This document shows positions 48,215-56,764 of a stretch of DNA of 64,000 nucleotides, piece after piece. Origin of the DNA: Roseomonas sp. GTDB taxonomy: Bacteria > Pseudomonadota > Alphaproteobacteria > Acetobacterales > Acetobacteraceae. A program made the translations under genes and the position numbers. Where the stretch lies: assembly GCA_020249265.1 (NCBI GenBank), contig JADCGA010000003.1, positions 55,309 through 119,308 of the forward strand, in the 5' to 3' direction. Below the pieces are notes generated by a model, which worked only from the letters and a program-made list of their open reading frames with translations, ran no database searches and was not told the origin of the DNA. The stretch's first letter is position 1, and the number at the start of each line of letters is the position of its first letter.

Positions 48215-49509
48215 ACCAGCTCACCCGCTTGCCCGGTGGTTTTGAACCTGCCGCCGCTCCGCCGCGGCGTCGCCGTCAGGCGCGTAGTGGCGTTTTTGGT
48301 GTGCTGGATATCGGTTCCACGAAAGTGGTTTGCCTGATCGCGCGCATTGAAAGCGATGGCAGCCCGCGCGTATTGGGTTTTGGCTGGCAGCGCGGGCGCG
48401 GCGTGAAGGGCGGGTCCATTGTTGATCTGGAAGAAGCCGAACGCGCCATTCGCGCCGCCGTGGGTCAGGCCGAAGAAATGGCCGACACAAGGCTTTCAGG
48501 CGCCATCGTCAATCTTTCCTGCGGCCAGCCGGATAGTCGGCCTTTGCATTTGCAATGGGACATCAATGACCGCGCCGTGAATGAGGTTGATTTGCGCGCC
48601 ATTTTGAATGAAGGCCGCCGCCGCACCGCCGAAGAAGGCCGCGAAACGGTTCACGCCATTCCGCTTGGCTTCACCGTGGATGCGACACCTGGTGTTGATG
48701 ACCCGCGCGGCATGATTTGCGAAGTGCTGGGCGCCCGGCTGCATATGGTCTCGGCGGCTGAGGCATCGCTCCGCAATCTTGGCGCCTGCCTGATGCGTTG
48801 CGATTTGGAAGTTGAAGAATTGGTCTCGGCGCCTTTTGCGTCAGGGCTCGCGACGCTGGTGGAAGATGAAAAACAGCTTGGCGCCACGGTGATTGACATG
48901 GGCGGCGGCACCACAAGCCTTGCCGTCTTCAGCGAAGGGCATCTGGTGCATACTGCGCAAATCCCGGTGGGTGGCGGGCAAGTCACGAATGATCTGGCCA
49001 CCATCCTTTCCACGCCTGTTGCGCATGCCGAACGGATGAAAACACTGCATGGCGCGGTGCATGGTGGCGCGGATGATGAACGCGAATATCTGCCCGTGCC
49101 GCTATTGGGTGAGGATGAACATCACATCGCGCGCATTCCGCGCGCCATGGTGGTTGGCATCATCAAGCCGCGGCTTGAAGAAACCTTTGAAATCCTTAAG
49201 GACAAGCTGGATCAAACCGGGCTTGGCAAGGAAGGCGGCGCACGCGTGGTCTTGACCGGCGGCGCATCGCAGCTTGTTGGCGTGCGGGAATTGGCCGCGC
49301 GCATCCTGGACCGCCAGGTGCGCCTTGGTCGCCCGCAACCCTTGCGTGGGCTTGCTGAGGCTGCCTCTGGCCCTGCCTTCGCCGGTGCGGTCGGACTTTT
49401 GTTGTGGGGCGCCGGTGAAGGCCGCCCCGTTTTGGATATCGCGACCGGCCCGGTGAAGACCGGCGGTGCGTTTCGTCGTTTGATTCATTGGCTGAAGGAT
49501 CGCGTGTAA
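48211..49509 (+). CDS. ftsA: Cell division protein FtsA
   Basis: Actin-like ATPase tethering FtsZ filaments to the membrane; 432 residues. Phosphate-binding motif VLDIGSTKVVCLIA, the SHS2/1C region, VIDMGGGTTSLAVF phosphate 2 motif and VVLTGGASQLVGVRELA adenosine motif. The C-terminal amphipathic membrane-targeting helix is seen as FRRLIHWLKDRV. A 64-nt spacer follows before ftsZ. Confidence 0.96.
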   Translation: MNQLTRLPGGFEPAAAPPRRRRQARSGVFGVLDIGSTKVVCLIARIESDGSPRVLGFGWQRGRGVKGGSIVDLEEAERAIRAAVGQAEEMADTRLSGAIVNLSCGQPDSRPLHLQWDINDRAVNEVDLRAILNEGRRRTAEEGRETVHAIPLGFTVDATPGVDDPRGMICEVLGARLHMVSAAEASLRNLGACLMRCDLEVEELVSAPFASGLATLVEDEKQLGATVIDMGGGTTSLAVFSEGHLVHTAQIPVGGGQVTNDLATILSTPVAHAERMKTLHGAVHGGADDEREYLPVPLLGEDEHHIARIPRAMVVGIIKPRLEETFEILKDKLDQTGLGKEGGARVVLTGGASQLVGVRELAARILDRQVRLGRPQPLRGLAEAASGPAFAGAVGLLLWGAGEGRPVLDIATGPVKTGGAFRRLIHWLKDRV

Positions 49510-49573
49510 TGCCCGTACCTTCCGCCACCCCTGCCAACCCAAGCCGCCCATCACTGCGTGAGGAGGAAATGCC

Positions 49574-51103
49574 ATGACCCTGAACCTGACGATTCCGCAG
49601 AATCAACATACAGATTTCACGCCGCGGATCACGGTGGTGGGCGTTGGTGGCGGTGGCACCAATGCCGTCAACAACATGATTTCCATGGGCCTGGATGGCG
49701 TGGAATTTCTGGTGGCGAATACGGATGCGCAATCGCTGATCCATGCCCGCGCTGATCGCCGCGTGCAGCTTGGCCCGCATCTGACGCAAGGCCTTGGCGC
49801 CGGCGCCAAGCCCGAGATCGGCCGCGCGGCGGCAGAAGAAGCGACCGAGGAATTGGCCCGCCATATTGAAGGCGTGCACATGATTTTCATCACTGCCGGC
49901 ATGGGTGGCGGCACCGGCACGGGGGCGGCGCCGGTGATTGCGCGCATGGCGCGCGAACGTGGCATCCTCACGGTCGGTGTTGTTACCAAGCCCTTCGATT
50001 TCGAAGGGCCGAAGCGGCGGAAATATGCCGAAGAGGGCATCGAGGAATTGCAGCAATTCGTGGATACACTGATCATCATCCCGAATCAGAATCTTTTCCG
50101 TCTGGCTAATGAACGCACCACCTTTCCCGAAGCTTTCAAGATGGCCGACAATGTTCTTTACATGGGCGTGCGCGGTGTTACAGACCTGATGATGAACCCC
50201 GGCATGGTCAATCTGGACTTCGCCGATATCCGCACCGTGATGGCGGAAATGGGCAAGGCCATGATGGGCACCGGTGAAGCTGAAGGCGAAGATCGCGCCC
50301 GCCGCGCGGCGGAATCCGCCATCAGCAATCCGCTTCTGGAAGACATTTCCATGCGCGGCGCCAAGGGTGTGCTGATCAACATCACCGGCGGCTATGACAT
50401 GACGCTGTTTGAAGTGGATGGTGCGGCCAATCGCATCCGCGAAGAAGTGGATGACGACGCGAATATCATTTTTGGTACCTCGGTGGACGAATCCATGAAT
50501 GGCCGCGTGCGCGTTTCAGTTGTGGCGACCGGCATTGATGCGGCCCAATTCAGGGAAGCAGGAAAGCCGAAGCTGGTCACGGTGGGGGGCGGTGCAGCGC
50601 AACCGCTCAATGCTGTCGCGAACCAAGCCATTGGCGCGGCGCCGGCCGCGGGGCCAGGTTTGCCCTTCATGCGGCGCGCAGCACAGGCAGCGCCGGCGAT
50701 GCGCCCGGCAATTGTTGAAGCGGCGCCAGCAGTAGAACCGGAACCGACCCCAATGACGGAACCGCCAGTCATGTTGGCGCCAGTGCCTGCGCCTTTGCCA
50801 GAGGCACCGCAGCTTCGGGTGCCGGTCAGCGAACCGGTTGAACCGCAAGCGGCACCGGCTGCGCCGCGGCCTGCGGGGCTGCGCGGACTGTTCGGCAAGG
50901 TTACCGGCATGGGCGGCATGATGAAGCGCAACCTGCCGCCACAAGGTGAACCGCAAAGCTTCGCGCCGGAAAGCGCACCCGCCGCGCGGATGGAGCCAAT
51001 GGCCGCACCCGCGCCTGCGCCGCGCTTCGAACCCACCCGGCCCGCGCAGCAGGATGAAATGAGCCTGGAGATCCCGGCCTTTCTGCGCCGCCAGCGGAGT
51101 TAG
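49574..51103 (+). CDS. ftsZ: Cell division GTPase FtsZ
   Basis: Tubulin homologue forming the Z-ring; 509 residues. The nucleotide region includes [16 protein letters not shown] and the tubulin signature GGGTGTG at residues 111-117; the T7 loop appears as [16 protein letters not shown]. After ~residue 330 comes a long Pro/Ala-rich linker (about 150 residues), ending in the conserved C-terminal peptide [10 protein letters not shown] that binds FtsA. A GAGGAGG ribosome site lies 7 nt before the ATG. Last gene of the dcw cluster here; lpxC does not follow. Confidence 0.98.
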   Translation: MTLNLTIPQNQHTDFTPRITVVGVGGGGTNAVNNMISMGLDGVEFLVANTDAQSLIHARADRRVQLGPHLTQGLGAGAKPEIGRAAAEEATEELARHIEGVHMIFITAGMGGGTGTGAAPVIARMARERGILTVGVVTKPFDFEGPKRRKYAEEGIEELQQFVDTLIIIPNQNLFRLANERTTFPEAFKMADNVLYMGVRGVTDLMMNPGMVNLDFADIRTVMAEMGKAMMGTGEAEGEDRARRAAESAISNPLLEDISMRGAKGVLINITGGYDMTLFEVDGAANRIREEVDDDANIIFGTSVDESMNGRVRVSVVATGIDAAQFREAGKPKLVTVGGGAAQPLNAVANQAIGAAPAAGPGLPFMRRAAQAAPAMRPAIVEAAPAVEPEPTPMTEPPVMLAPVPAPLPEAPQLRVPVSEPVEPQAAPAAPRPAGLRGLFGKVTGMGGMMKRNLPPQGEPQSFAPESAPAARMEPMAAPAPAPRFEPTRPAQQDEMSLEIPAFLRRQRS

Positions 51104-51115
51104 AGACAAGTAGAT

Positions 51116-51142
51116 CGCGTTCAGATGGTAAATCTGAACGCG
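51116..51142. repeat. Hairpin inverted repeat after ftsZ
   Basis: Perfect 11-bp arms CGCGTTCAGAT and ATCTGAACGCG with a 5-nt loop, 12 nt beyond the ftsZ stop. No T-run follows, so it is not a standard terminator. A degenerate relative sits at 13768-13794. Confidence 0.65.
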
Positions 51143-51240
51143 TGAAGATGCTCGAAAAACAACACTGTAGAGCGGGTTGCGTGAACCCATGCGAACGCAA
51201 CATGCTTTAAAGCGCATGCTTGCAGACAAATGATCAATGT

Positions 51241-51265
51241 CGTGTCGTTCCAGAGGGACGACACG
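51241..51265. repeat. Short inverted repeat in the ftsZ-ctrA gap
   Basis: Arms CGTGTCGT (51241-51248) and ACGACACG (51258-51265). The 336-nt gap between the convergent ftsZ and ctrA genes (51104-51439) holds this, the hairpin at 51116, and the terminator at 51292; no gene is visible. Confidence 0.45.
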
Positions 51266-51291
51266 GCCAAAGTGGAAGATCATGATTGCAT

Positions 51292-51336
51292 GAAATGAAA
51301 AAGCTGGCGTCCGGCGGGTATGCGCGCCACGCCAGC
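51292..51336 (-). terminator. Rho-independent terminator for ctrA
   Basis: On the minus strand, arms GCTGGCGT and ACGCCAGC (51329-51336 and 51303-51310) enclose an 18-nt GC-rich loop and are followed at once by TTTTTCATTT. It lies ~105 nt beyond the ctrA stop. Confidence 0.6.
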
Positions 51337-51439
51337 AAAGGATCAGGTGAAAGCGTTTAGCGCTCCGATCCCGCACCTGCGAAATACCGCACGTGATCCG
51401 CTCACGACGGACCACGCATGGGTTTCAAAAACGGATAGC

Positions 51440-52180
51440 TCAGGCTGCCTGAACGTCGGCGGCGGGGATTGCGGGCTTGGCGCTGCCGCCCCAGAATTCA
51501 GCACGTTCATTCTGCTCACGCAGAACATAGCCGCGGCCCCAAACGGTCCCGATCAGATCAGCGCCGCCAGCGGTGGCCAGCTTTTTGCGGAGCTTGCAGA
51601 TGAAGACGTCAATGATCTTCACTTCAGGCTCATCAATGCCGCCATAAAGATGGTTCAGGAAAACTTCCTTGGTCAGCACAACGCCCTTGCGGAGCGCGAG
51701 CAATTCCAGGATCGCGTATTCCTTGCCGGTCAGATGGACAGGATTGCCCCCAACCGCCACTTCGCGTGAGCCGATGTTGAGTTGCAGCGGACCAACTTGC
51801 AAAGTCGGCTGGCTGAAACCCTTCGCGCGGCGCACAATTGCTTGAATGCGCGCAACCAGTTCTTGCTGGTCGAAGGGCTTGGTGATGAAATCATCGGCGC
51901 CCATGCCGAAGACCTTCACCTTGGTTTGCGGGCGGCTGACGCCCGACAGGATCAGCACAGGCGTTTCGACGCGACCAGCACGCATGCGGCGCACAACCTC
52001 GCCGCCATCCAAATCCGGCAACATCAGATCCAAAACAATTATGTCATAATCATAGAGTTTCGCGAGTTCGAGGGCTTCTTCTCCCGTATCCGCCGTTTCC
52101 ACAATCATGGAGGCATGACGAAGCATTAACGAAATGCCACGCGCCGTTGTGGGATCATCCTCAACTAGAAGTACACGCAT
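51440..52180 (-). CDS. ctrA: Cell-cycle response regulator CtrA
   Basis: OmpR-type response regulator, 246 residues. The receiver domain starts [20 protein letters not shown] and carries the phospho-acceptor Asp51 ([13 protein letters not shown]) and Lys in TKPFDQQEL; the C-terminal winged helix shows [17 protein letters not shown] and the recognition region [18 protein letters not shown]. This is the CtrA pattern of alphaproteobacteria, where phosphorylated CtrA controls division, motility or replication genes. It converges on ftsZ. A strong AGGAG-like site (AAAAGGAGCG) lies before the ATG. Confidence 0.94.
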   Translation of the reverse strand: MRVLLVEDDPTTARGISLMLRHASMIVETADTGEEALELAKLYDYDIIVLDLMLPDLDGGEVVRRMRAGRVETPVLILSGVSRPQTKVKVFGMGADDFITKPFDQQELVARIQAIVRRAKGFSQPTLQVGPLQLNIGSREVAVGGNPVHLTGKEYAILELLALRKGVVLTKEVFLNHLYGGIDEPEVKIIDVFICKLRKKLATAGGADLIGTVWGRGYVLREQNERAEFWGGSAKPAIPAADVQAA

Positions 52181-52362
52181 TTGATCGCTCCTTTTGACCG
52201 ACTAGAGGGTTTTTACCGAGTTTCGAAGGGAATTGAAACAGGAAATTTCTTCCCCCCGCATCCCTGGACAGATAATCGTCCAAAAAAGTAAATTTCTTGA
52301 TAAAGAAATATACTTAAAATGAGTTTTTCGACAGATTTTTACGACCATTGGTCATTTCTCTC

Positions 52363-52377
52363 TTAATCACTGCTTAC
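52363..52377 (-). promoter_or_regulatory. Candidate CtrA-binding site upstream of ctrA
   Basis: TTAA-N7-TTAC, one base off the CtrA full site TTAA-N7-TTAA, about 185-200 nt upstream of ctrA in an AT-rich 180-nt region. It overlaps the stop codon of the neighbouring hydrolase gene, which itself supplies the TTA. A GAATC (GANTC type) sits at 52386-52390. Confidence 0.3.
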
Positions 52378-53256
52378 TAAAAGGTGAATCGCAGCTAAAA
52401 ATTCAGCCGGAGACTCGCGTGGAAGGAAGTGCCCAGAAACAGAAACAACCTTACGCGCCAGAAGCTGCGTAAAATGCCGGGCGCAGCCAGCGCTATTGCC
52501 CGGCGGGTCCACGCCATCCTCGGCCCCGTGCAAAACCAGGCTTGGCACAGTGATGATCGGGCGGGCGGCAAGGCGGGTTTCAATCGCCGCATAGGCGGGG
52601 TCGCCGGCTACCGCCCGATGGCGATGGCGATAGGAATGCACGGCAACCGCCACAAAATCGGGATTGTCAAAGCTGGCCGCCGTTTTGGCGTAGCTTTCGG
52701 CAGTAAAGCCCATATTGGGCGACCAGAGGCGCCACAGCAGCTCACAAAGCTCCCGCCGATTCTCGGCCAGGCCCGCCGCGCCCCTATCTGTTTGGAGGTA
52801 CCATTGATACCAATGGCGCGCTTCCTGCGCTGGCGCGGCGGGGCGGATACTCGCTGCAATGTCTTGCATGTTATAGCCATTTGCGGAAACCAGGCCGATC
52901 ACGCGCTCAGGCCAAAGGGCCGAAACCACGCAAGCGGCCCGCCCGCCCCAATCATACCCCGCAAGGATGGCCTTCGGGATCGCCAGCGCATCCATCAGCG
53001 CCAGCAAATCTGCCCCAAGCGCGGCCTGTTCGCCGGAACGAGGCGTCGCCGCATCCAGAAACCGGGTCGGGCCATAGCCACGCAGATACGGCACCAGAAC
53101 GCGAAACCCCTGGGCAGCAAGCTCGGGCGCCACGCCATCCCAGACGCGCACATCATCGGGAAAGCCATGGAGCAGGATGGCGACCGGCCCGGATTCAGGG
53201 CCGCTCATCTCCACCGCCATCTCCAGCACCCCGGCCTGTACCGTCTTGAGTTCCAT
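52363..53256 (-). CDS. Alpha/beta hydrolase, epoxide-hydrolase-like
   Basis: A 297-residue alpha/beta-fold hydrolase. The oxyanion motif is HGFPDD (residues 30-35) and the nucleophile is Asp102 in AGYDWGG, the Asp-type elbow of epoxide hydrolases and haloalkane dehalogenases rather than a serine elbow. The acid and base are plausibly Asp in HGAEDGVDP and His in SGHFLPRESP. The start at 53256 (MELKTVQ) was preferred to longer frames running through AT-rich intergenic DNA. Substrate unknown. Confidence 0.82.
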   Translation of the reverse strand: MELKTVQAGVLEMAVEMSGPESGPVAILLHGFPDDVRVWDGVAPELAAQGFRVLVPYLRGYGPTRFLDAATPRSGEQAALGADLLALMDALAIPKAILAGYDWGGRAACVVSALWPERVIGLVSANGYNMQDIAASIRPAAPAQEARHWYQWYLQTDRGAAGLAENRRELCELLWRLWSPNMGFTAESYAKTAASFDNPDFVAVAVHSYRHRHRAVAGDPAYAAIETRLAARPIITVPSLVLHGAEDGVDPPGNSAGCARHFTQLLARKVVSVSGHFLPRESPAEFLAAIHLLVSSD

Positions 53257-53300
53257 CGCCACCCGTTCTCCCTCGGATGACCCATTCTCCAATGGGAGCA

Positions 53301-53316
53301 TTAACCAAAAGGTTAA
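53301..53316. repeat. TTAACC-N4-GGTTAA inverted repeat
   Basis: Perfect 6-bp arms around AAAA in the 219-nt AT-rich gap between two minus-strand genes, ~45 nt upstream of the hydrolase start. It could be an operator or a CtrA-like site, but the TTAA spacing is 8, not 7. Confidence 0.35.
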
Positions 53317-53475
53317 CGCGCGGTCTGAAGCACCCCTTAACTCGAAAATTATTTGCAACCCTGGGGTGTGGGGCCAGGTAATCCCTTCGCCGCAAAGCTG
53401 CGTCAGCCGGGGCGTTTCCTAACCCCAGCCGGTAAATTTAACCTATTTGAATCAGCATTTTACTAGAAAATCACC

Positions 53476-54024
53476 TTACGCCGGCAGGGGATATTGGTCC
53501 AGATAGGGCTGGTATTCTGGCTCAACCTCGATCGCCAAGGATGAAAGTGCGCGCACCACCGCGCAGTAAAAAGAAATGGTCACCACCAAATCCACCATCA
53601 GTTCATGGTCGAAATGCGCCGCCAGCGCTTTGTAGGTGGCCTCACTCACCCCCGGCCCCGCTGCGGCTTCCCGTGCGGCCAGCAGCACCAGCTTGGCCAG
53701 CGGCTCGAGCGCCGAAGGCTGGCCCGCGCTTTCCGCGATCAGGGCATGGATATCGGCATCGCTCACGCCGAAATCCTTGCCGATTTTCACGTGATGCGAC
53801 CACTCATAAGGTGAACGCGCCTGCCAGCCCACTTGCAGAATCGCCAATTCGCGCAGCCGTGGATCGAGTCGCGACCCGTAGCGGATGAATTGCCCAAGGC
53901 CGGAAAAGGCCCGCGCCGCCTTGGGGCTATTGGTCAATGCCTTATGCAGCGCGATGGGGCGCTTCAGTAGGTCTCGATCGGCTTCTGCCAGATCATCCAC
54001 TGTCAAATCAGGTACGCGGGCCAT
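53476..54024 (-). CDS. Carboxymuconolactone decarboxylase (CMD/AhpD-like) family protein
   Basis: A 182-residue all-helical protein with the CMD pattern: LDPRLRELAILQVGWQARSPYEWSHHVKIG, i.e. the family's ELA..VG...... YEW.HH segment, followed by GVSDADIHAL. The CxxC redox pair of AhpD is absent, so it fits the non-redox CMD group. Substrate unknown. Shares strand with the hydrolase at 52363 but is separated by 219 nt. Note that segments quoted here are short landmarks only. Confidence 0.85.
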   Translation of the reverse strand: MARVPDLTVDDLAEADRDLLKRPIALHKALTNSPKAARAFSGLGQFIRYGSRLDPRLRELAILQVGWQARSPYEWSHHVKIGKDFGVSDADIHALIAESAGQPSALEPLAKLVLLAAREAAAGPGVSEATYKALAAHFDHELMVDLVVTISFYCAVVRALSSLAIEVEPEYQPYLDQYPLPA

Positions 54025-54062
54025 GGGCTATCCTCCGTTATGGGGGAGCCTAACCGCTTAAT

Positions 54063-54746
54063 CTAATGGCCGGAAGCCCGCGCCCCCTGGGTCAGCGCCT
54101 GGGCATCCGGCACTTCAACCCGCCTGCCTTGCAGGCGCACCAGCCCCGCCGCTTCCAGCCCATGCATGACGCGGGAGAGGCTTTCCGGTGTCATGCCAAG
54201 CCGCGCCGCTATGGCCGCGCGCGGTTCCGGCATGGCGACGCGCCCGCCCGGCATCAGCCGCCCGGCGAGGAAATGCGCCACGCGTTCGCTCGCCTTGGTG
54301 AGTTTCATGTCGCGCAGTTGATCCGCCAGAACCCGCCATTGCCGCGCCATTTGCGCGAGGCTGGCTTCGGCCAGTCGCGGTTCCCCGGCCATGGTGGCGT
54401 GAAAGGCATCAAGCGGGATACGCAGCAGGCGACTTGGGGCCAAAGCCTCGGCCCCGAAGGGCCAGGCGCCGCCCATAATCACTGCCGGCATCAAAAAGCA
54501 TTCGCCGCCACTGATGATTTCCAAAAGGCCGCGGGACTCAGCTGTGCCTTGCATGGAAAGCCCGACCGAGCCTTCCAAAAGCAGGTAAAGCGCCTCTGGC
54601 TCCGTCTCGGGCGCAAAAATCACGTCGCGGCGGGGCACGGTGACGGGGATGGCCGCAGCCATCAGGGCGCGGGCAGCCGCAGCCCCTGCGGCGGAAAGAA
54701 AGGGGTGCCCGAGACCAAGGGCGGGCGCGGCTATCATTTCCTGCAT
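54063..54746 (-). CDS. Crp/Fnr family transcriptional regulator
   Basis: A 227-residue regulator: cyclic-nucleotide-binding-like beta-roll (residues ~15-130, with LYLLLEGSVGLSMQG and ISGGECFLMPAVIMGG) and a C-terminal winged helix (AAIAARLGMTPESLSRVMHGLEAAG). The N-terminal cysteine set of oxygen-sensing FNR is absent, so the signal is something else. ATG at 54746 is the chosen start, with another ATG 9 nt downstream; neither has a good ribosome site. It is divergent from the FAH-family gene and may control it. Confidence 0.85.
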   Translation of the reverse strand: MQEMIAAPALGLGHPFLSAAGAAAARALMAAAIPVTVPRRDVIFAPETEPEALYLLLEGSVGLSMQGTAESRGLLEIISGGECFLMPAVIMGGAWPFGAEALAPSRLLRIPLDAFHATMAGEPRLAEASLAQMARQWRVLADQLRDMKLTKASERVAHFLAGRLMPGGRVAMPEPRAAIAARLGMTPESLSRVMHGLEAAGLVRLQGRRVEVPDAQALTQGARASGH

Positions 54747-54781
54747 AAGGGCAAGACAAACCGAAATCGCCGCCCGACTTC

Positions 54782-54795
54782 TTGATGCAGCGCAA
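54782..54795. promoter_or_regulatory. Candidate Crp/Fnr-type binding site
   Basis: TTGAT-N4-CGCAA in the 111-nt divergent gap between the Crp/Fnr regulator and the FAH-family gene; it matches 8 of 10 informative bases of the TTGAT-N4-ATCAA consensus. Confidence 0.35.
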
Positions 54796-54857
54796 GCACC
54801 CTGGCGATGCGGCGCCACTTCACGCAAAATGGACGGGTAAGAAAACAGGGGGGCGCC

Positions 54858-56024
54858 ATGCAGATTTCATCCAGCCATTTGCCGGTGGATTTCGCCGAGG
54901 GGCATTTCTGCGCCCGCATCATGCGGCCCGAAGGGCCCTGCGTGATCGGCTTCGCGCGTGGTGCCGCTTATGATCTGACGCCCGCCTTCGGCACCGCTTC
55001 GCGCTTTCTGGAAGAAGATGACGCGATTGGCGCCATCACCCGGCGCGGTCTGCCCATCACGCTTGATCTGGCAGGGCTGTTCACCAATGCGGCCTGGGAT
55101 GCGCGCGACCCTGGCTTGCCCTTCCTGCTGTCACCGATTGATCTGCAAACCGTGAAGGCCGCCGGCGTGACGTATGTGCGCAGCATGCTGGAACGCGTGG
55201 TGGAAGAACGCTGCCGCGGCGATGCCACCCAGGCGGAAGCCGTGCGCGCTGAATTTCGCGCCATCATTGGTGATGATCTGACGGCGATCTTGCCCGGCAG
55301 CGCGGAAGCCATGCGCGTGAAGGCAGCGCTTTTGGCCAAGGGCTGGTGGAGCCAATATCTGGAAGTGGGCATTGGCCCGGATGCGGAGATTTTCACCAAA
55401 TGCCCCGCCATGGCGTCCGTCGGTACGGGCAGCAAGATCGGCGTGCATCCGGTCTCCGCCTGGTCAAACCCTGAGCCGGAAGCGGTGATGGTAGTGAATG
55501 GCAAGGGGCGCATTCAGGGCGCGACACTCGGCAATGATGTCAATCTGCGGGATGTGGAAGGGCGGAGCGCTTTGTTGCTGGGCCGTGCGAAGGATAATAA
55601 CGCCTCCGCCGCGCTGGGGCCGATGATCCGCTTGTTTGATGCGGGCTTCACCTTGGAAGATGTGCGGCACGCGGAACTCAGCCTGACCATCACCGGGCGT
55701 GATGGGTTTGAATTGGCGGAAAGCGGCGCGGTGGGCGCGATCAGCCGTGATCCCGCTGATGTGGTTGCGCAAATGATTGGTGCGCATCATCAATATCCAG
55801 ATGGCGCGGTGCTGTATCTTGGTACGCCGTTTTCGCCGGCCAAGGATCGCGGCGCGCCAGGCATGGGCTTCACGCATCGGGAAGGGGATGTGGTGCGGAT
55901 TGCATCGCCGCGCCTTGGTGTGTTGGTGAATGAGGTGGATCGCACCGATGAATGCCCACCATGGCGCTATGGCATCGGTGCACTATTTGCTTCCCTCGCC
56001 GCACGCGGATTACCACGCCCATGA
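54858..56024 (+). CDS. Fumarylacetoacetate hydrolase (FAH) family protein
   Basis: A 388-residue enzyme with the FAH fold. The C-terminal half holds the metal/substrate motifs EVGIGPDAEIFTKCPAM, SVGTGSKIGVH, GATLGNDVNLRDVEGRSAL, LLGRAKDNNASAALGP and the late GFTHREGDVVRIASPRLG. The family includes fumarylacetoacetases, 2-keto-3-deoxy-sugar-acid dehydratases and acylpyruvases; the long form with this NLRDVEGR pattern suggests a sugar-acid or aromatic-catabolism enzyme, not decidable here. ATG at 54858 follows a GGGGGG site. The next gene overlaps by 4 nt. Confidence 0.85.
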   Translation: MQISSSHLPVDFAEGHFCARIMRPEGPCVIGFARGAAYDLTPAFGTASRFLEEDDAIGAITRRGLPITLDLAGLFTNAAWDARDPGLPFLLSPIDLQTVKAAGVTYVRSMLERVVEERCRGDATQAEAVRAEFRAIIGDDLTAILPGSAEAMRVKAALLAKGWWSQYLEVGIGPDAEIFTKCPAMASVGTGSKIGVHPVSAWSNPEPEAVMVVNGKGRIQGATLGNDVNLRDVEGRSALLLGRAKDNNASAALGPMIRLFDAGFTLEDVRHAELSLTITGRDGFELAESGAVGAISRDPADVVAQMIGAHHQYPDGAVLYLGTPFSPAKDRGAPGMGFTHREGDVVRIASPRLGVLVNEVDRTDECPPWRYGIGALFASLAARGLPRP

Positions 56025-56764
56025 AGGAAGAAACCGGGCGGCTTGATCGCGGCGATGGTGTGCGTCTGGCCTGGCGGCGCGTGGCCGGGCGCGGGCCTGG
56101 CGTGGTGTTTCTGGGTGGCTTCAATAGCGACATGACGGGGAGCAAGGCGGAATTCCTCGCTGGATGGTGCGCCGCGCGCGGGCAGGCGTTTTTGCGCTTT
56201 GATTATTCCGGTCATGGCACATCCGAAGGACGTTTTGAGGATGGCACGATCGGGCGCTGGGCCGAGGATGCGGCACGCGTGATTGCGGCGCTGACGGAAG
56301 GCCCGCAAATCCTGATCGGGTCTTCCATGGGCGGCTGGATTGCGCTGCTGCTGGTTGCGCGTCGCAGGGTGCCGGTGCGTGCGCTGATCGGCATAGCGCC
56401 GGCGCCTGATTTCACTGAGGATTTGATGTGGGCAGAATTTCCGCCCGCGATACGTGAGGCGATTATGCGCGATGGTGTGTGGCATAGGCCGAGTGAATAT
56501 GGCGCGCCTTATCCCATCACACGTGTGCTGATTGAAGATGGCCGCAACCAGCTTTTGCTGCGCGGGCCGATTGCGCTAGATTGCCCCTTGCGCATTTTAC
56601 AAGGTCAGCAGGACCCGGATGTGCCCTGGCGCCATGCGCTGCGGATTGCGGAAGCGGTGACGGGCGGGGATGTGCGCGTGACGCTGATCAAGGATGGGGA
56701 TCATCGGCTGTCGCGGGAGGGGGATTTGGTGGTGTTGGGGGAGACGGTGGCGGGGCTTCTTTGA
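56021..56764 (+). CDS. Alpha/beta hydrolase (serine esterase type)
   Basis: A 247-residue hydrolase with the serine elbow GSSMGGW (Ser102), an oxyanion-region LGGFNSDMTGSKA and the FDYSGHGTSEG motif typical of carboxylesterase/ABHD10-like proteins; the catalytic His is likely in KDGDHRLSREGD. ATG at 56021 overlaps the FAH-family stop, so the two are co-translated and likely act in one pathway. Confidence 0.85.
   Translation: MKEETGRLDRGDGVRLAWRRVAGRGPGVVFLGGFNSDMTGSKAEFLAGWCAARGQAFLRFDYSGHGTSEGRFEDGTIGRWAEDAARVIAALTEGPQILIGSSMGGWIALLLVARRRVPVRALIGIAPAPDFTEDLMWAEFPPAIREAIMRDGVWHRPSEYGAPYPITRVLIEDGRNQLLLRGPIALDCPLRILQGQQDPDVPWRHALRIAEAVTGGDVRVTLIKDGDHRLSREGDLVVLGETVAGLL

Noticed and set aside
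52429..53280. Plus-strand frame opposite the epoxide-hydrolase-like gene
   Set aside because: Lacks any motif, whereas the minus strand shows the nucleophile elbow and oxyanion motif.
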